Source: Candidatus Avirikenella pullistercoris
GTDB taxonomy: Bacteria; Bacteroidota; Bacteroidia; Bacteroidales; Rikenellaceae
Direction: 5' to 3'
Assembly (NCBI GenBank): GCA_018710935.1
Contig: DVIX01000010.1
Span: 1-64,000, forward strand
DNA length: 64,000 nt
Shown: positions 55,500-64,000 of the stretch, in pieces
How positions within the stretch are numbered: the first letter of the stretch is position 1
Layout: each line of letters opens with the position of its first letter
Notes under the pieces: generated by a model
Told to the model about the DNA's origin: nothing
The model's input: only the letters and a program-made list of their open reading frames with translations
The model's database searches: none
Made by a program: the position numbers and the translations under genes

Positions 55500-56402
55500 A
55501 TGTTAGATGATTTTCTGAAATATTTAGAAGCCGAAAAACAATATTCCAAACTGACGGTACTCGCTTATGGCGATGATATCCGTCAGTTTTTGCTTTATTA
55601 TGGCGTAGATGAGAAAGATTTCCGGCCGGAGAAGGTTACCCATCTGGATATTCGGGGCTGGATAATGAGTATGGTTTCCGAAGGGGCTAAAAGCACTACC
55701 GTAAACCGCAAAGTATCTTCACTCCGTTCATATTATCGTTATTTGATGCGGAGGGGAATTGTTTCCCGGGATCCTTTGGCTAAAATTACCTCTTTGAAAA
55801 AACCGCGCCGTGTTCCTGTTTTTGTGGAAAAAAGCAAAGTAGTGCGTTTTAGCGATTTTCTCATGGAGCCTTCTGCGGATTATGAAACGGAACGGCGCCT
55901 GCTGATAATAATTCTTTTTTATGCTACGGGAATCCGTCTTGCCGAACTGATAGGCATAGATGTTGAGGATATTTCTTTGGAACAACGCGAAATAAAAGTG
56001 ACGGGAAAGGGGAATAAGCAACGAATAGTACCTATTCCTCAAATAGTTGCATTGAGATTAAAAAACTATTTGGATTTAAGGAAAAATATTTGCAATTCTG
56101 ACAAAAATCCGTTATTTTTATCAAATAAACTAGAACGGATAAGCCGGACGGAAGTTTACAAAATTGTTAATGAAGTACTCGCCTTGATGGGGGTAGAGGG
56201 AAAAAAGAGTCCGCATATATTGCGGCATACTTTTGCTACTCACCTGTTGAACGAGGGGGCCGGAATAGAAACGGTGAAAGAGTTGTTGGGACATTCCAAT
56301 CTTTCGACAACACAAATTTATACACACAGTACTATTGCCGAGCTGAAAAAGAGTTACGACAATGCTCACCCGAGAGCAAAAAATAAAAATGAAAAAGATT
56401 AG
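55500..56402 (+). CDS. xerC: Tyrosine recombinase XerC/XerA type
   Basis: 300 residues from ATG 55500 (MLDDFLKYLEAEKQYSK); a TTG-led extension upstream lacks support. N-terminal SAM-like DNA-binding domain, then the catalytic set: Arg in ATGIRLAEL, Lys in the beta hairpin KVTGKGNKQR, HILRHTFATHLL (His and Arg), GHSNLSTTQIYTH with the nucleophile Tyr. It resolves chromosome dimers with XerD. Between rpsU and hpf as in other Bacteroidales. Confidence 0.94.
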   Translation: MLDDFLKYLEAEKQYSKLTVLAYGDDIRQFLLYYGVDEKDFRPEKVTHLDIRGWIMSMVSEGAKSTTVNRKVSSLRSYYRYLMRRGIVSRDPLAKITSLKKPRRVPVFVEKSKVVRFSDFLMEPSADYETERRLLIIILFYATGIRLAELIGIDVEDISLEQREIKVTGKGNKQRIVPIPQIVALRLKNYLDLRKNICNSDKNPLFLSNKLERISRTEVYKIVNEVLALMGVEGKKSPHILRHTFATHLLNEGAGIETVKELLGHSNLSTTQIYTHSTIAELKKSYDNAHPRAKNKNEKD

Positions 56403-56413
56403 GAGGAAAAGCC

Positions 56414-56707
56414 ATGAACGTAAAGATTCAATCTGTAAAATTCGATGCGGATAAAAAATTGATCGATTTTATCAATGCTAAATTAGAAAAGTTTGAAAGA
56501 TTCTCAGATAAAGTGACCAACGCAGATGTTACCCTCAAACTCGATAAAGATGTTGAGAAAGGGAATAAGGTCGTAGTTATTTCTTTGGAAATGCCGGGCG
56601 ATAATCTGGTAGCGGAAAGAAAAAGCAAAAGTTTCGAAGAATCGGTCGACCTTTGTATAGATGCGTTGAAAAAACAACTTGAGCGCTATAAAGAGAAACA
56701 CGTATAA
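56414..56707 (+). CDS. hpf: Ribosome hibernation factor HPF/RaiA (short form)
   Basis: 97 residues, beta-alpha-beta-beta-beta-alpha fold of the S30AE family, with ADVTLKLDKDVEKGNK and basic end LKKQLERYKEKHV. It blocks the mRNA channel of idle ribosomes. 11 bases after xerC, same operon, closed by a strong terminator. Confidence 0.92.
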   Translation: MNVKIQSVKFDADKKLIDFINAKLEKFERFSDKVTNADVTLKLDKDVEKGNKVVVISLEMPGDNLVAERKSKSFEESVDLCIDALKKQLERYKEKHV

Positions 56708-56728
56708 TATAGAATTAGTGTGATTTTT

Positions 56729-56755
56729 AATGCCGCCTGCGGGCGGCATTTTTAT
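56729..56755 (+). terminator. Terminator of the rpsU-xerC-hpf unit
   Basis: AATGCCGCC (56729-56737) and GGCGGCATT (56742-56750), loop TGCG, followed by TTTTATT. Confidence 0.9.
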
Positions 56756-56928
56756 TGACATCGTTGCTCGGATGGCCTGAATGCAGGAATGGCGATTTTA
56801 TTTTGAAAATTATGTAAATACCATGGTTTCTGTGTGTTGTATGATTGATCCGTGTCTGTAAATAAAATAAATATTTGATAAGCCGGTAAAGAAAAGGCTG
56901 GAAAAATTATTATTCTTTTTTCGTGAAA

Positions 56929-56960
56929 TTTGTTGATATAAAATAAATTGTATAACTTTG
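56929..56960 (+). promoter_or_regulatory. Bacteroidota-type promoter P1
   Basis: TTTG (56929-56932), 20 bases, TAACTTTG (56953-56960). It precedes the tRNA-tuf cluster by about 160 bases; the stretch 56967-57037 ahead of P2 may be a short separate transcript. Confidence 0.7.
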
Positions 56961-57008
56961 TTACTCCATAATTTGTGGAAATGCGGCCTTGATTGCTGGA
57001 AGGGGGAG

Positions 57009-57037
57009 AAAATCAATCTCTATTGAGGTGATTTTTA
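57009..57037 (+). terminator. Hairpin between P1 and P2 (possible end of a short RNA)
   Basis: An 11-bp stem with one bulged A (AAAATC+ATCTC with GAGGT+GATTTT), loop TATT. The tail after it is A-rich beyond five T, so termination efficiency is unclear. Confidence 0.4.
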
Positions 57038-57067
57038 AATAAATAATTAAAAAAAAGTAGTGGATTA

Positions 57068-57098
57068 TTTGGAGTTTGAAAATTAATTCATACTTTTG
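57068..57098 (+). promoter_or_regulatory. Bacteroidota-type promoter P2 of the tRNA-tuf cluster
   Basis: TTTG (57068-57071), 19 bases, TACTTTTG (57091-57098), 21 bases before tRNA-Thr. Near-consensus spacing. Confidence 0.8.
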
Positions 57099-57119
57099 CA
57101 GACCATTTTGGGTTATTTC

Positions 57120-57193
57120 GCCGATGTAGCTCAGTTGGTCAGAGCAGCTGATTTGTAATCAGCAGGTCGTGGGTTCGACTCCCTCTATCGGCT
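57120..57193 (+). tRNA. tRNA-Thr (anticodon TGT)
   Basis: 74 nt. Acceptor GCCGATG/TATCGGC, anticodon loop with TGT, TψC arm GGTTCGACTCC. First gene of the tRNA-tuf cluster. CCA not encoded. Confidence 0.95.
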
Positions 57194-57243
57194 CAGGTTC
57201 TTTGCAAGAGATATACTACTGTCTGTTTCAGTAGATGAAAGTT

Positions 57244-57326
57244 GGGGAGATACCAAAGTGGCCAACTGGGGCAGACTGTAAATCTGCTGACGTACGTCTT
57301 CGTAGGTTCGAATCCTGCTCTCCCCA
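57244..57326 (+). tRNA. tRNA-Tyr (anticodon GTA)
   Basis: 83 nt, with the long variable arm of bacterial tRNA-Tyr. Acceptor GGGGAGA/TCTCCCC; anticodon GTA; TψC GGTTCGAATCC. Confidence 0.95.
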
Positions 57327-57366
57327 CAAAAATTTAGTGGAGGAGAGAATATAATAACAAAGATTC

Positions 57367-57439
57367 GCGGAAATAGCTCAGTTGGTAGAGCATTAGCTTC
57401 CCAAGCTAAGGGTCGCGAGTTCGAGTCTCGTTTTCCGCT
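57367..57439 (+). tRNA. tRNA-Gly (anticodon CCC)
   Basis: 73 nt. Acceptor GCGGAAA/TTTCCGC; the anticodon loop TTCCCAA gives CCC, reading GGG. TψC arm AGTTCGAGTCT. Confidence 0.93.
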
Positions 57440-57495
57440 CAAAAGAAAGAAAAGGTATTATAAAGAGATAATAAACTTTAAATAAATTAAGCAAT

Positions 57496-58683
57496 ATGGC
57501 AAAAGAAAAATTTGACCGTTCCAAACCGCACGTAAACATCGGTACAATTGGACACGTAGACCACGGTAAAACAACTCTTACCGCTGCAATTACCACAGTA
57601 CTTGCAAAAAAAGGTCTTTCAGAACTTCGTAGCTTCGATTCTATCGACAATGCTCCTGAAGAAAAAGAACGTGGTATTACCATTAATACGGCTCACGTAG
57701 AGTATCAAACAGCAAATCGTCACTATGCACACGTTGACTGTCCGGGCCACGCTGACTATGTGAAGAACATGGTTACCGGTGCTGCTCAGATGGACGGTGC
57801 AATCCTGGTTGTTGCTGCTACAGACGGTCCTATGCCTCAGACTCGTGAGCATATCCTTCTTGCTCGTCAGGTAAACGTTCCGAGAATCGTTGTATTCTTG
57901 AACAAAGTGGATATGGTTGACGATCCTGAAATGCTTGAATTGGTAGAAATGGAAGTTCGTGAACTTCTTAACTTCTATAACTTCGACGGTGATAATGCTC
58001 CGGTTATCAAAGGTTCTGCACTCGGTGGTTTGAATGGCGAACCGAAATGGGAAGAAAGCATTATGGAATTGATGGATGCAGTTGATTCTTATATCCCTGT
58101 TCCTCCTCGTGACAATGAAAAACCGTTCTTGATGCCGGTTGAAGACGTCTTCTCTATTACAGGTCGTGGTACTGTATTGACAGGTCGTATCGAAACAGGT
58201 GTTATTCATGTAGGTGATCCGGTAGAAATTATCGGTTTGGGTGAAAAACCGAAAACATCTACTTGTACCGGTGTTGAAATGTTCCGTAAACTTTTGGATG
58301 AAGGTGAAGCTGGCGATAACGTAGGTCTTTTGATGCGTGGTATCGATAAGAAAGAAGTAAAACGTGGTATGGTTGTGGCTAAACCGGGTTCAATCACTCC
58401 GCATACTAAATTCGAAGCTGAAGTTTATATCCTGAAGAAAGACGAAGGTGGTCGTCACACTCCGTTTAAGAACCACTACCGTCCTCAGTTCTACTTGCGT
58501 ACTTTGGACGTAACCGGTGAAATTTCTTTGCCGCAGGGTGTAGACGTAGTAATGCCGGGTGATAACGTAACTATCACAGTAGAATTGATCTATCCGGTTG
58601 CTATCAACTTAGGTTTGCGTTTCGCTATCCGTGAAGGTGGTAGAACCGTAGGTGCCGGCCAGATTACAAAGATTATCGAATAA
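57496..58683 (+). CDS. tuf: Elongation factor Tu
   Basis: 395 residues. GTPase that delivers aminoacyl-tRNA to the ribosome. G motifs GHVDHGKT, the switch region [14 protein letters not shown] and NKVD are all present, then domains 2 and 3 ([30 protein letters not shown]). Codon use is strongly biased, as for a highly expressed gene. Co-located with three tRNAs and tRNA-Trp. Confidence 0.98.
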   Translation: MAKEKFDRSKPHVNIGTIGHVDHGKTTLTAAITTVLAKKGLSELRSFDSIDNAPEEKERGITINTAHVEYQTANRHYAHVDCPGHADYVKNMVTGAAQMDGAILVVAATDGPMPQTREHILLARQVNVPRIVVFLNKVDMVDDPEMLELVEMEVRELLNFYNFDGDNAPVIKGSALGGLNGEPKWEESIMELMDAVDSYIPVPPRDNEKPFLMPVEDVFSITGRGTVLTGRIETGVIHVGDPVEIIGLGEKPKTSTCTGVEMFRKLLDEGEAGDNVGLLMRGIDKKEVKRGMVVAKPGSITPHTKFEAEVYILKKDEGGRHTPFKNHYRPQFYLRTLDVTGEISLPQGVDVVMPGDNVTITVELIYPVAINLGLRFAIREGGRTVGAGQITKIIE

Positions 58684-58699
58684 TCGGTCGAAATAGATT

Positions 58700-58727
58700 G
58701 TGTGGCGGAAATTTTCTGCCACACTTT
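58700..58727 (+). terminator. Hairpin between tuf and tRNA-Trp
   Basis: GTGTGGC (58700-58706) pairs with GCCACAC (58718-58724), followed by only TTTA. Too short a T run for strong termination; partial terminator or processing site. Confidence 0.4.
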
Positions 58728-58729
58728 AT

Positions 58730-58800
58730 ACGAGTGTAGTTCAAGGGTAGAATAGTGGTCTCCAAAACCATTGATGGGAGTTCGAATCTCTCCACTCGTG
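58730..58800 (+). tRNA. tRNA-Trp (anticodon CCA)
   Basis: 71 nt. Acceptor ACGAGTG/CACTCGT; anticodon CCA; located between tuf and secE as in related genomes. Confidence 0.95.
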
Positions 58801-58823
58801 CGATAAAAATTGTTAGAAAAGAA

Positions 58824-59015
58824 ATGAAGCTTGTTCAATACGTAAAAAATTCCTATCAGGAGTTGGTTCATAAAGTGGCATGGCCTTCTGTTAGTCAGCT
58901 ACAAAATTCAGCAATAGTTGTAATGGTTGCTTCCCTTCTATTTGCGCTGGTGATTGTAGTAATGGACTTGTCATTCGAGAACATTATGAAGTTCATTTAC
59001 GGACTTTTATACTAA
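58824..59015 (+). CDS. secE: Preprotein translocase subunit SecE
   Basis: 63 residues, one transmembrane helix (about residues 29-48) after a KVAWPS motif typical of SecE. ATG 58824 gives the standard length; the frame extending into tRNA-Trp is not coding. 24 bases before nusG. Confidence 0.95.
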   Translation: MKLVQYVKNSYQELVHKVAWPSVSQLQNSAIVVMVASLLFALVIVVMDLSFENIMKFIYGLLY

Positions 59016-59039
59016 TTTGTAACCGCTAATTAAGAGGAA

Positions 59040-59597
59040 ATGGAAGAAGTTCAGGAAAAGCAATGGTATGTGTTACGGGCCATCGGCGGGAAAGAGAAGA
59101 AGGTGAAGGAGTATATCGAAGCGGAAATCCGCAACGGCAAGCTCCACGACTATATTTCTCAAGTACTGATTCCTACTGAGAAAGTTTACCAGATACGCAA
59201 TGGTAAAAAAATCAGCAAAGAAAAAATTTCATATCCGGGTTATGTATTGGTAGAAGCGATTCTGGTGGGAGAAATTCCGCATATTCTTCGTAATGTACCT
59301 AATGTCTTAGGCTTCCTTAGCGACACAAAAGATACCACTTTAGGGGCTATTCCTCTCCGCCCGGCTGAAGTAAACCGTATCTTGGGTCGTGTAGACGAAA
59401 TGGTAGATAGCGAAGAGATTAACGAAACTCCTTTTCTTGTGGGGGAAACCATCAAAGTTATCGAAGGTCCTTTTGCATCGCTTAACGGCGTGATAGAGGA
59501 GGTCGATAATGAACGCAAGAAATTGGTGGTAAGCGTTAAGATATTCGGACGTAAGACTCCTATGGAGTTGAGCTTTATGCAAGTAGAAAAAGAATAA
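59040..59597 (+). CDS. nusG: Transcription antitermination factor NusG
   Basis: 185 residues. NGN domain (QWYVLRAIGGKEKKVKEYIE), then a KOW domain (VGETIKVIEGPFASLNGVIEEV). It links RNA polymerase and the ribosome. Gene order secE-nusG-rplK is universal in this group. Confidence 0.97.
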   Translation: MEEVQEKQWYVLRAIGGKEKKVKEYIEAEIRNGKLHDYISQVLIPTEKVYQIRNGKKISKEKISYPGYVLVEAILVGEIPHILRNVPNVLGFLSDTKDTTLGAIPLRPAEVNRILGRVDEMVDSEEINETPFLVGETIKVIEGPFASLNGVIEEVDNERKKLVVSVKIFGRKTPMELSFMQVEKE

Positions 59598-59612
59598 TTA
59601 AATCAAATTATC

Positions 59613-60056
59613 ATGGCAAAAGAGGTTGCTGCGTTAATTAAACTGCAGATTAAAGGCGGAGCAGCGAATCCTTCTCCCCCAGTAGGACCGGCGCTTGGTT
59701 CGAAAGGTGTGAATATCATGGATTTCTGCAAGCAGTTCAATGCTAGAACTCAAGATAAAGCAGGAAAAGTTCTGCCTGTAATTATCACTGTTTATAGTGA
59801 TAAATCTTTTGACTTTATCGTCAAACAGCCGCCTGTAGCCGTTCAAATTAAAGAAGCAGCAAAAATTCAGAGTGGTTCTAAAGAACCGAACCGTCAGAAG
59901 GTTGGTACTTTGACTTGGGATCAGGTTAAAGCTATCGCAGAATCCAAAATGCCGGACATGAATTGTTTTACTGTTGAATCAGCTATGAGAATGGTTGCCG
60001 GTACAGCAAGAAGTATGGGCGTTAAAGTGGAAGGGGAATTTCCTAATAATCTGTAA
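59613..60056 (+). CDS. rplK: Ribosomal protein uL11
   Basis: 147 residues. [21 protein letters not shown]-terminus with the conserved proline helix region, and a C-terminal 23S GTPase-centre-binding domain. Standard length. Confidence 0.98.
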   Translation: MAKEVAALIKLQIKGGAANPSPPVGPALGSKGVNIMDFCKQFNARTQDKAGKVLPVIITVYSDKSFDFIVKQPPVAVQIKEAAKIQSGSKEPNRQKVGTLTWDQVKAIAESKMPDMNCFTVESAMRMVAGTARSMGVKVEGEFPNNL

Positions 60057-60076
60057 TTCAAATTCGATTACTAATC

Positions 60077-60772
60077 ATGAGTAAGCTGACTAAAAACCAA
60101 AAAATAGCCCTTTCGAAAGTCGAACCAGGCAAGATTTACAAAGTGGATGAAGCAGCAGCGCTTGTAAAAGAGGTATCTTATACAAAATTTGACGCTTCTG
60201 TCGATGTTGATGTTCGTCTGGGAGTCGATCCTCGTAAATCTAACCAGATGGTTAGGGGCGTTGTCACTCTCCCTCATGGTACAGGTAAACAAATTCGTGT
60301 GCTTGTGCTTTGTACTCCCGATAAGGAAGCCGAAGCAACAGCAGCTGGTGCTGACTTTGTGGGATTAGATGAGTATATCGAGAAAATCAAAGGTGGCTGG
60401 ACAGATGTCGATGTTATTATAACTACTCCTACCGTAATGGCTAAAGTAGGTGCTTTAGGTCGTATATTAGGCCCTCGTGGCTTGATGCCGAATCCTAAAA
60501 CCGGTACTGTTACGATGGAGATCGGCAAAGCAGTTCAGGAAGTGAAAGCCGGTAAAATCGATTTCAAAGTCGATAAATTCGGTATTGTTCACTCCCGTAT
60601 AGGTAAAACGACGTTTACAGCAGAACAACTTGCAGATAACCTGCGTGAGTTCATGCATACGATTATAAAGTTAAAACCTTCGACTGCAAAAGGTACTTAT
60701 GTGAAGAGTATCTACCTGTCCTCTACAATGAGTCCCGGTATTCAGATCGATCCCAAATCAGTTGAGAATTAA
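60077..60772 (+). CDS. rplA: Ribosomal protein uL1
   Basis: 231 residues. Two-domain L1 with [18 protein letters not shown] signature, which binds the L1 stalk of 23S rRNA. In many bacteria L1 also represses its own operon; no L1-like mRNA site was examined here. Confidence 0.98.
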   Translation: MSKLTKNQKIALSKVEPGKIYKVDEAAALVKEVSYTKFDASVDVDVRLGVDPRKSNQMVRGVVTLPHGTGKQIRVLVLCTPDKEAEATAAGADFVGLDEYIEKIKGGWTDVDVIITTPTVMAKVGALGRILGPRGLMPNPKTGTVTMEIGKAVQEVKAGKIDFKVDKFGIVHSRIGKTTFTAEQLADNLREFMHTIIKLKPSTAKGTYVKSIYLSSTMSPGIQIDPKSVEN

Positions 60773-60792
60773 TAAAAATCGCCTGAATAATC

Positions 60793-61311
60793 ATGAAAAG
60801 GGAAGAAAAGACATTAATCATAAATTCTCTTGCTGAGAAATTAGAGCAATATCCTCATTTCTATGTAACGGACATCGCTGACCTGAATGCAGAACAGACT
60901 GCTGCATTGAGAAGATTGTGCTTCGAAAAAGAGGTGTCCTTGATGGTTGTGAAGAACACATTGCTTATCAAAGCATTGGAGAAAGTAAATAAAGCCGATG
61001 AAGAGCTGGTTTCTACCTTGAAAGGGGCAACATCCATTATGTTGACCAATACGGGGAATGTGCCGGCAAAACTTATCAAAGAGTTCAGAAAAAACAGCGA
61101 CAAACCGGTGTTGAAAGCTGCTTATGTTGACGATTGCGTTTATGTAGGCGAACAAAATTTGGATACATTGGTAAGTATCAAATCTCGCGAAGAGCTTATC
61201 GGCGATATCGTTACTTTACTTCAATCTCCGGCAAGAAATGTTATCTCTGCTTTACAATCGAGCGGAGGCAAAATTGCAGGTATTGTTAAAACATTATCTG
61301 AAAGACAATAA
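60793..61311 (+). CDS. rplJ: Ribosomal protein uL10
   Basis: 172 residues. N-terminal RNA-binding domain with KNTLLIKALEK, and a C-terminal helix that carries bL12 dimers. Only 20 bases separate it from rplA, so no long L10 leader is present. Confidence 0.97.
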   Translation: MKREEKTLIINSLAEKLEQYPHFYVTDIADLNAEQTAALRRLCFEKEVSLMVVKNTLLIKALEKVNKADEELVSTLKGATSIMLTNTGNVPAKLIKEFRKNSDKPVLKAAYVDDCVYVGEQNLDTLVSIKSREELIGDIVTLLQSPARNVISALQSSGGKIAGIVKTLSERQ

Positions 61312-61351
61312 ATCAATTCACTTTTGTAAAACAATTTAAATCGTATATAAA

Positions 61352-61726
61352 ATGGCAGATATTAAGAAAATAGCTGAAGAGTTAGTTAACTTAACAGTTA
61401 AAGAAGTTAATGAACTTGCTACAATCCTTAAAGAAGAGTATGGCATTGAACCGGCTGCTGCTGTAGCTGTTGCTGCTGCGCCTGCTGCTGGCGGTGCAGA
61501 AGCTGCTGCTGAAAAAACTTCTTTCGATGTAATTCTGAAATCAGGTGGTGCTGCTAAATTGCAAGTTGTAAAAGCAGTTAAAGAATTGACCGGTCTTGGT
61601 TTGAAAGAAGCTAAAGATTTGGTTGACGGTGCTCCGAAAGCTGTTAAAGAAGGCGTTTCTAAAGAAGAAGCTGAATCTCTTAAAGCTCATCTCGAAGAAG
61701 CTGGAGCTGAAGTTGAAGTTAAGTAG
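61352..61726 (+). CDS. rplL: Ribosomal protein bL12
   Basis: 124 residues. N-terminal dimerisation helices, an Ala/Gly-rich hinge ([14 protein letters not shown]), and the globular C-terminal domain ([25 protein letters not shown]). Highly biased codons. Followed by an attenuator-like hairpin. Confidence 0.98.
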   Translation: MADIKKIAEELVNLTVKEVNELATILKEEYGIEPAAAVAVAAAPAAGGAEAAAEKTSFDVILKSGGAAKLQVVKAVKELTGLGLKEAKDLVDGAPKAVKEGVSKEEAESLKAHLEEAGAEVEVK

Positions 61727-61751
61727 TTTGCTCTTACTTTAAAGAGATATA

Positions 61752-61795
61752 GGTGTAGAATCTATGGGAATAGATTCTATGCCTTTTTCTTGTCT
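61752..61795 (+). terminator. Hairpin between rplL and rpoB (attenuator-type)
   Basis: GGTGTAGAATCTAT (61752-61765) pairs with ATAGATTCTATGCC (61770-61783) over 14 bases, loop GGGA, then TTTTTCTTGTCTTT. Such a terminator would make rpoB expression a fraction of ribosomal protein expression, as in other bacteria. Confidence 0.82.
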
Positions 61796-61955
61796 TTCTA
61801 AGTTACTTTTTGGGACAGGTTGCTTACAAACTGATAATTAATTGTTTATGTTTGTTTGGTAGTGCTTTTTCGGAGTGTTTTGCAAAATGTTCCCAGAATA
61901 GATTCCCGGTTTTGTTGCCGGACATATTATAAAAACTTCGACAAATCTGGATACA

Positions 61956-64000
61956 ATGTCTTTGAATACAAAAAACCAACGTATTAGCTTTTCTTCAATA
62001 AAAAACAGGATGCCTTATCCTGACTTTCTTGAGATACAGCTTAAATCATTCCATGATTTTTTCCAACTGGATACAACGCCTGAAAACAGAAAAAACGAAG
62101 GCTTGTATAAGGTTTTTTTAGAAAATTTCCCTATTACAGATACGAGGAATAATTTTGTCTTAGAGTTTATCGACTATTATGTGGATCCTCCCAGATATTC
62201 TATCGAGGAGTGCCTGGAACGTGGATTGACCTATAGTGTTCCTTTAAAGGCAAAATTGAAATTGTACTGTACAGATCCTGAACACGAAGATTTCGATACG
62301 GTTGTGCAGGATGTGTATTTCGGGATGGTTCCTTATATGACTCCGCGCGGGACATTCGTTATCAACGGAGCGGAACGGGTAATCGTATCTCAGCTGCACC
62401 GTTCGCCGGGGGTATTCTTCGGACAGAGCATTCACTCCAACGGTACGAAACTTTATTCTGCCCGTATCATTCCTTTTAAGGGTTCGTGGATTGAGTTTGC
62501 GACAGACATCAATAATGTGATGTATGCTTATATCGACCGGAAGAAAAAATTGCCTGTAACGACTCTTTTGCGGGCGATAGGGTTCGAGAGCGACAGCATG
62601 ATTCTGGAAATTTTCGATTTGGCAGATGAAGTAAAGGTTAGCAAAGCGAACCTGAAGAAGGTTATCGGCAGAAAGTTGGCTGCACGTGTTTTGAAAAGCT
62701 GGGTGGAAGATTTTGTGGATGAGGATACCGGAGAAGTCGTTTCTATTGAACGTAACGATGTGTTGATTGAACGGGAAGTAATCCTGGAAGAATCGCATAT
62801 CGACAGCATATTGGAATCGGGGGCAAAGACTATTATCCTATATAAGGAAGGTCAGAATACCGCCGATTATACTATCGTATCGAATACATTGCAAAAAGAC
62901 CCGTGTAACTCGGAAAAAGAAGCAGTGGTTTATATCTATCGCCAGTTGCGTAATTCCGAACCGCCCGATGAGGCTACTGCACGGGATGTAATCGACAAAC
63001 TGTTCTTCTCCGATAAACGATATGATTTGGGAGAAGTAGGGCGTTACCGGTTGAATAAGAAACTTTCTATCGATATAGACCCTGAGATAAAGGTGCTTAC
63101 GAAGGAAGATATGATTGCTATCATCAAGTATCTTATCAACCTGATCAATTCCAAAACGGATGTGGATGATATCGACCACTTGAGCAACCGTCGTGTAAGA
63201 ACGGTCGGAGAACAGTTGGCTAACCAGTTCAGTATCGGTTTCGCACGTATGGCACGTACGATTCGCGAACGTATGAATGTGCGGGACAATGAAGTATTTA
63301 CTCCGGTAGAGTTGATTAATGCGAAGACTTTGTCCTCTGTAATTAACTCTTTCTTCGGAACCAACCAGTTGTCTCAGTTTATGGACCAGACCAACCCGTT
63401 GGCTGAAATGACTCATAAGCGCCGTATGTCTGCGTTGGGTCCGGGTGGTTTGTCCCGTGAACGGGCAGGGTTCGAGGTGCGTGACGTACACTATACCCAT
63501 TACGGTCGTTTGTGTCCGATTGAAACGCCGGAAGGTCCGAATATCGGTTTGATCTCTTCTCTTTGCGTTTATGCGAAGATTAGCGATATGGGCTTTATTG
63601 AAACACCGTATCGGAAGGTTAAGGACGGTAAGGTAGATACCACACCGGAAGGCATTGTTTATTTGAGTGCGGAGGAAGAAGAGGGAATGGTGATTGCTCA
63701 GGCCAATGCTCCGCTGGATGACGAAGGACATTTCCTTGAACCGGATAAAATTAAGGCGAGGTATAACGGCGATTTCCCGACTGTTTCTGCAAATGAAGTA
63801 CAGTTGATGGATGTCGCTCCGAACCAGATCGCTTCTATTGCCGCTTCTTTGATTCCGTTCTTGGAGCACGACGATGCGAACCGTGCGTTGATGGGATCAA
63901 ACATGATGCGTCAGGCGGTTCCTCTGTTGAAAACCGAGGCTCCTATCGTAGGAACAGGTTTGGAAGGTGAAGTGATTAACGACAGCCGTGTTCAGATAGT
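61956..64000 (+). CDS. rpoB: RNA polymerase beta subunit, N-terminal part (runs off window)
   Basis: About 681 residues are present, from ATG 61956 ([18 protein letters not shown]). Visible landmarks are the fork-loop/rifampicin-region [34 protein letters not shown], which spans residues ~470-505, and the [13 protein letters not shown]-type segment ([13 protein letters not shown]). It is the catalytic beta subunit. The 3' end lies beyond the window. Confidence 0.99.
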   Translation, partial: MSLNTKNQRISFSSIKNRMPYPDFLEIQLKSFHDFFQLDTTPENRKNEGLYKVFLENFPITDTRNNFVLEFIDYYVDPPRYSIEECLERGLTYSVPLKAKLKLYCTDPEHEDFDTVVQDVYFGMVPYMTPRGTFVINGAERVIVSQLHRSPGVFFGQSIHSNGTKLYSARIIPFKGSWIEFATDINNVMYAYIDRKKKLPVTTLLRAIGFESDSMILEIFDLADEVKVSKANLKKVIGRKLAARVLKSWVEDFVDEDTGEVVSIERNDVLIEREVILEESHIDSILESGAKTIILYKEGQNTADYTIVSNTLQKDPCNSEKEAVVYIYRQLRNSEPPDEATARDVIDKLFFSDKRYDLGEVGRYRLNKKLSIDIDPEIKVLTKEDMIAIIKYLINLINSKTDVDDIDHLSNRRVRTVGEQLANQFSIGFARMARTIRERMNVRDNEVFTPVELINAKTLSSVINSFFGTNQLSQFMDQTNPLAEMTHKRRMSALGPGGLSRERAGFEVRDVHYTHYGRLCPIETPEGPNIGLISSLCVYAKISDMGFIETPYRKVKDGKVDTTPEGIVYLSAEEEEGMVIAQANAPLDDEGHFLEPDKIKARYNGDFPTVSANEVQLMDVAPNQIASIAASLIPFLEHDDANRALMGSNMMRQAVPLLKTEAPIVGTGLEGEVINDSRVQI

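Noticed and set aside
58700-58727. Strong terminator isolating tuf from secE-nusG
   Set aside because: The stem is good but the T run after it is only three bases; read-through into tRNA-Trp is more likely, so it was kept only as a low-confidence hairpin.
62838-63869. 343-codon open frame antisense to rpoB
   Set aside because: It is a reverse-strand shadow of the conserved rpoB gene, without its own promoter or any domain.

Overview
The window is a stretch of chromosome from a member of the Bacteroidota, most likely order Bacteroidales. The evidence is the gene order rpsU-xerC-hpf-tRNA(Thr, Tyr, Gly)-tuf-tRNA(Trp)-secE-nusG-rplKAJL-rpoB, promoters of the -33 TTTG / -7 TAnnTTTG type rather than -35/-10, few Shine-Dalgarno sequences, a split methylmalonyl-CoA mutase, an HU/SPOR protein and OmpP1/FadL and RND outer-membrane systems. 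Genus cannot be fixed from the sequence alone. Base composition is moderate and even, except for one clearly AT-rich gene at 33.7-34.4 kb.

Layout. 0-1.4 kb: the end of an ATPase gene and a DUF4435 (Toprim-like) gene, an AriA/AriB-like (PARIS-type) defence pair that runs by an 8-base overlap into trpB2. 2.8-11.5 kb: housekeeping genes (GNAT, queG, a YbhN-type membrane protein, ferritin, initiator tRNA, a GH3-type adenylating enzyme, deoxynucleoside kinase, an rRNA m5C methyltransferase, an M48 protease). 11.6-18.7 kb, minus strand: an HU/SPOR protein, lgt, a Crp/Fnr regulator, then a TPP-riboswitch-controlled thiamine operon thiS-tenI-thiE-thiG-thiH-thiF lacking thiC and thiD. 18.8-19.6 kb: a two-gene lysO lysine exporter. 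19.9-25 kb: an AraC regulator and a peroxide-defence group (dps, oxyR, ahpC, ahpF) with the OxyR cysteines at exactly 199 and 208. 25-33 kb: an MBL-fold hydrolase, galE, a secreted GH2 protein that has lost its catalytic residues, a Trp/Tyr/Pro-repeat lipoprotein and an OmpP1/FadL-type barrel.

33-34.7 kb is the accessory spot: an apparently structured, non-ordinary stretch ending just upstream of an AT-rich left-handed beta-helix acyltransferase. 34.7-48.5 kb: an EamA half-transporter, ribD, an esterase, a three-gene RND efflux operon divergent from an AraC regulator, then prmC, recX, a 3'-5' exonuclease, an rRNA methyltransferase and a GNAT. 48.6-55 kb: mutB-mutA (propionate/succinate metabolism), ubiD (menaquinone) and a small membrane protein. 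55-64 kb: the translation/transcription cluster ending inside rpoB.

The items most worth follow-up are the PARIS-like pair at the left edge, the candidate structured RNA or leader at 33.4-33.7 kb, the GH2 pseudoenzyme, the long rpsU leader and a possible short RNA upstream of the tuf tRNA cluster. No insertion sequence, prophage, CRISPR array or rRNA gene was seen.
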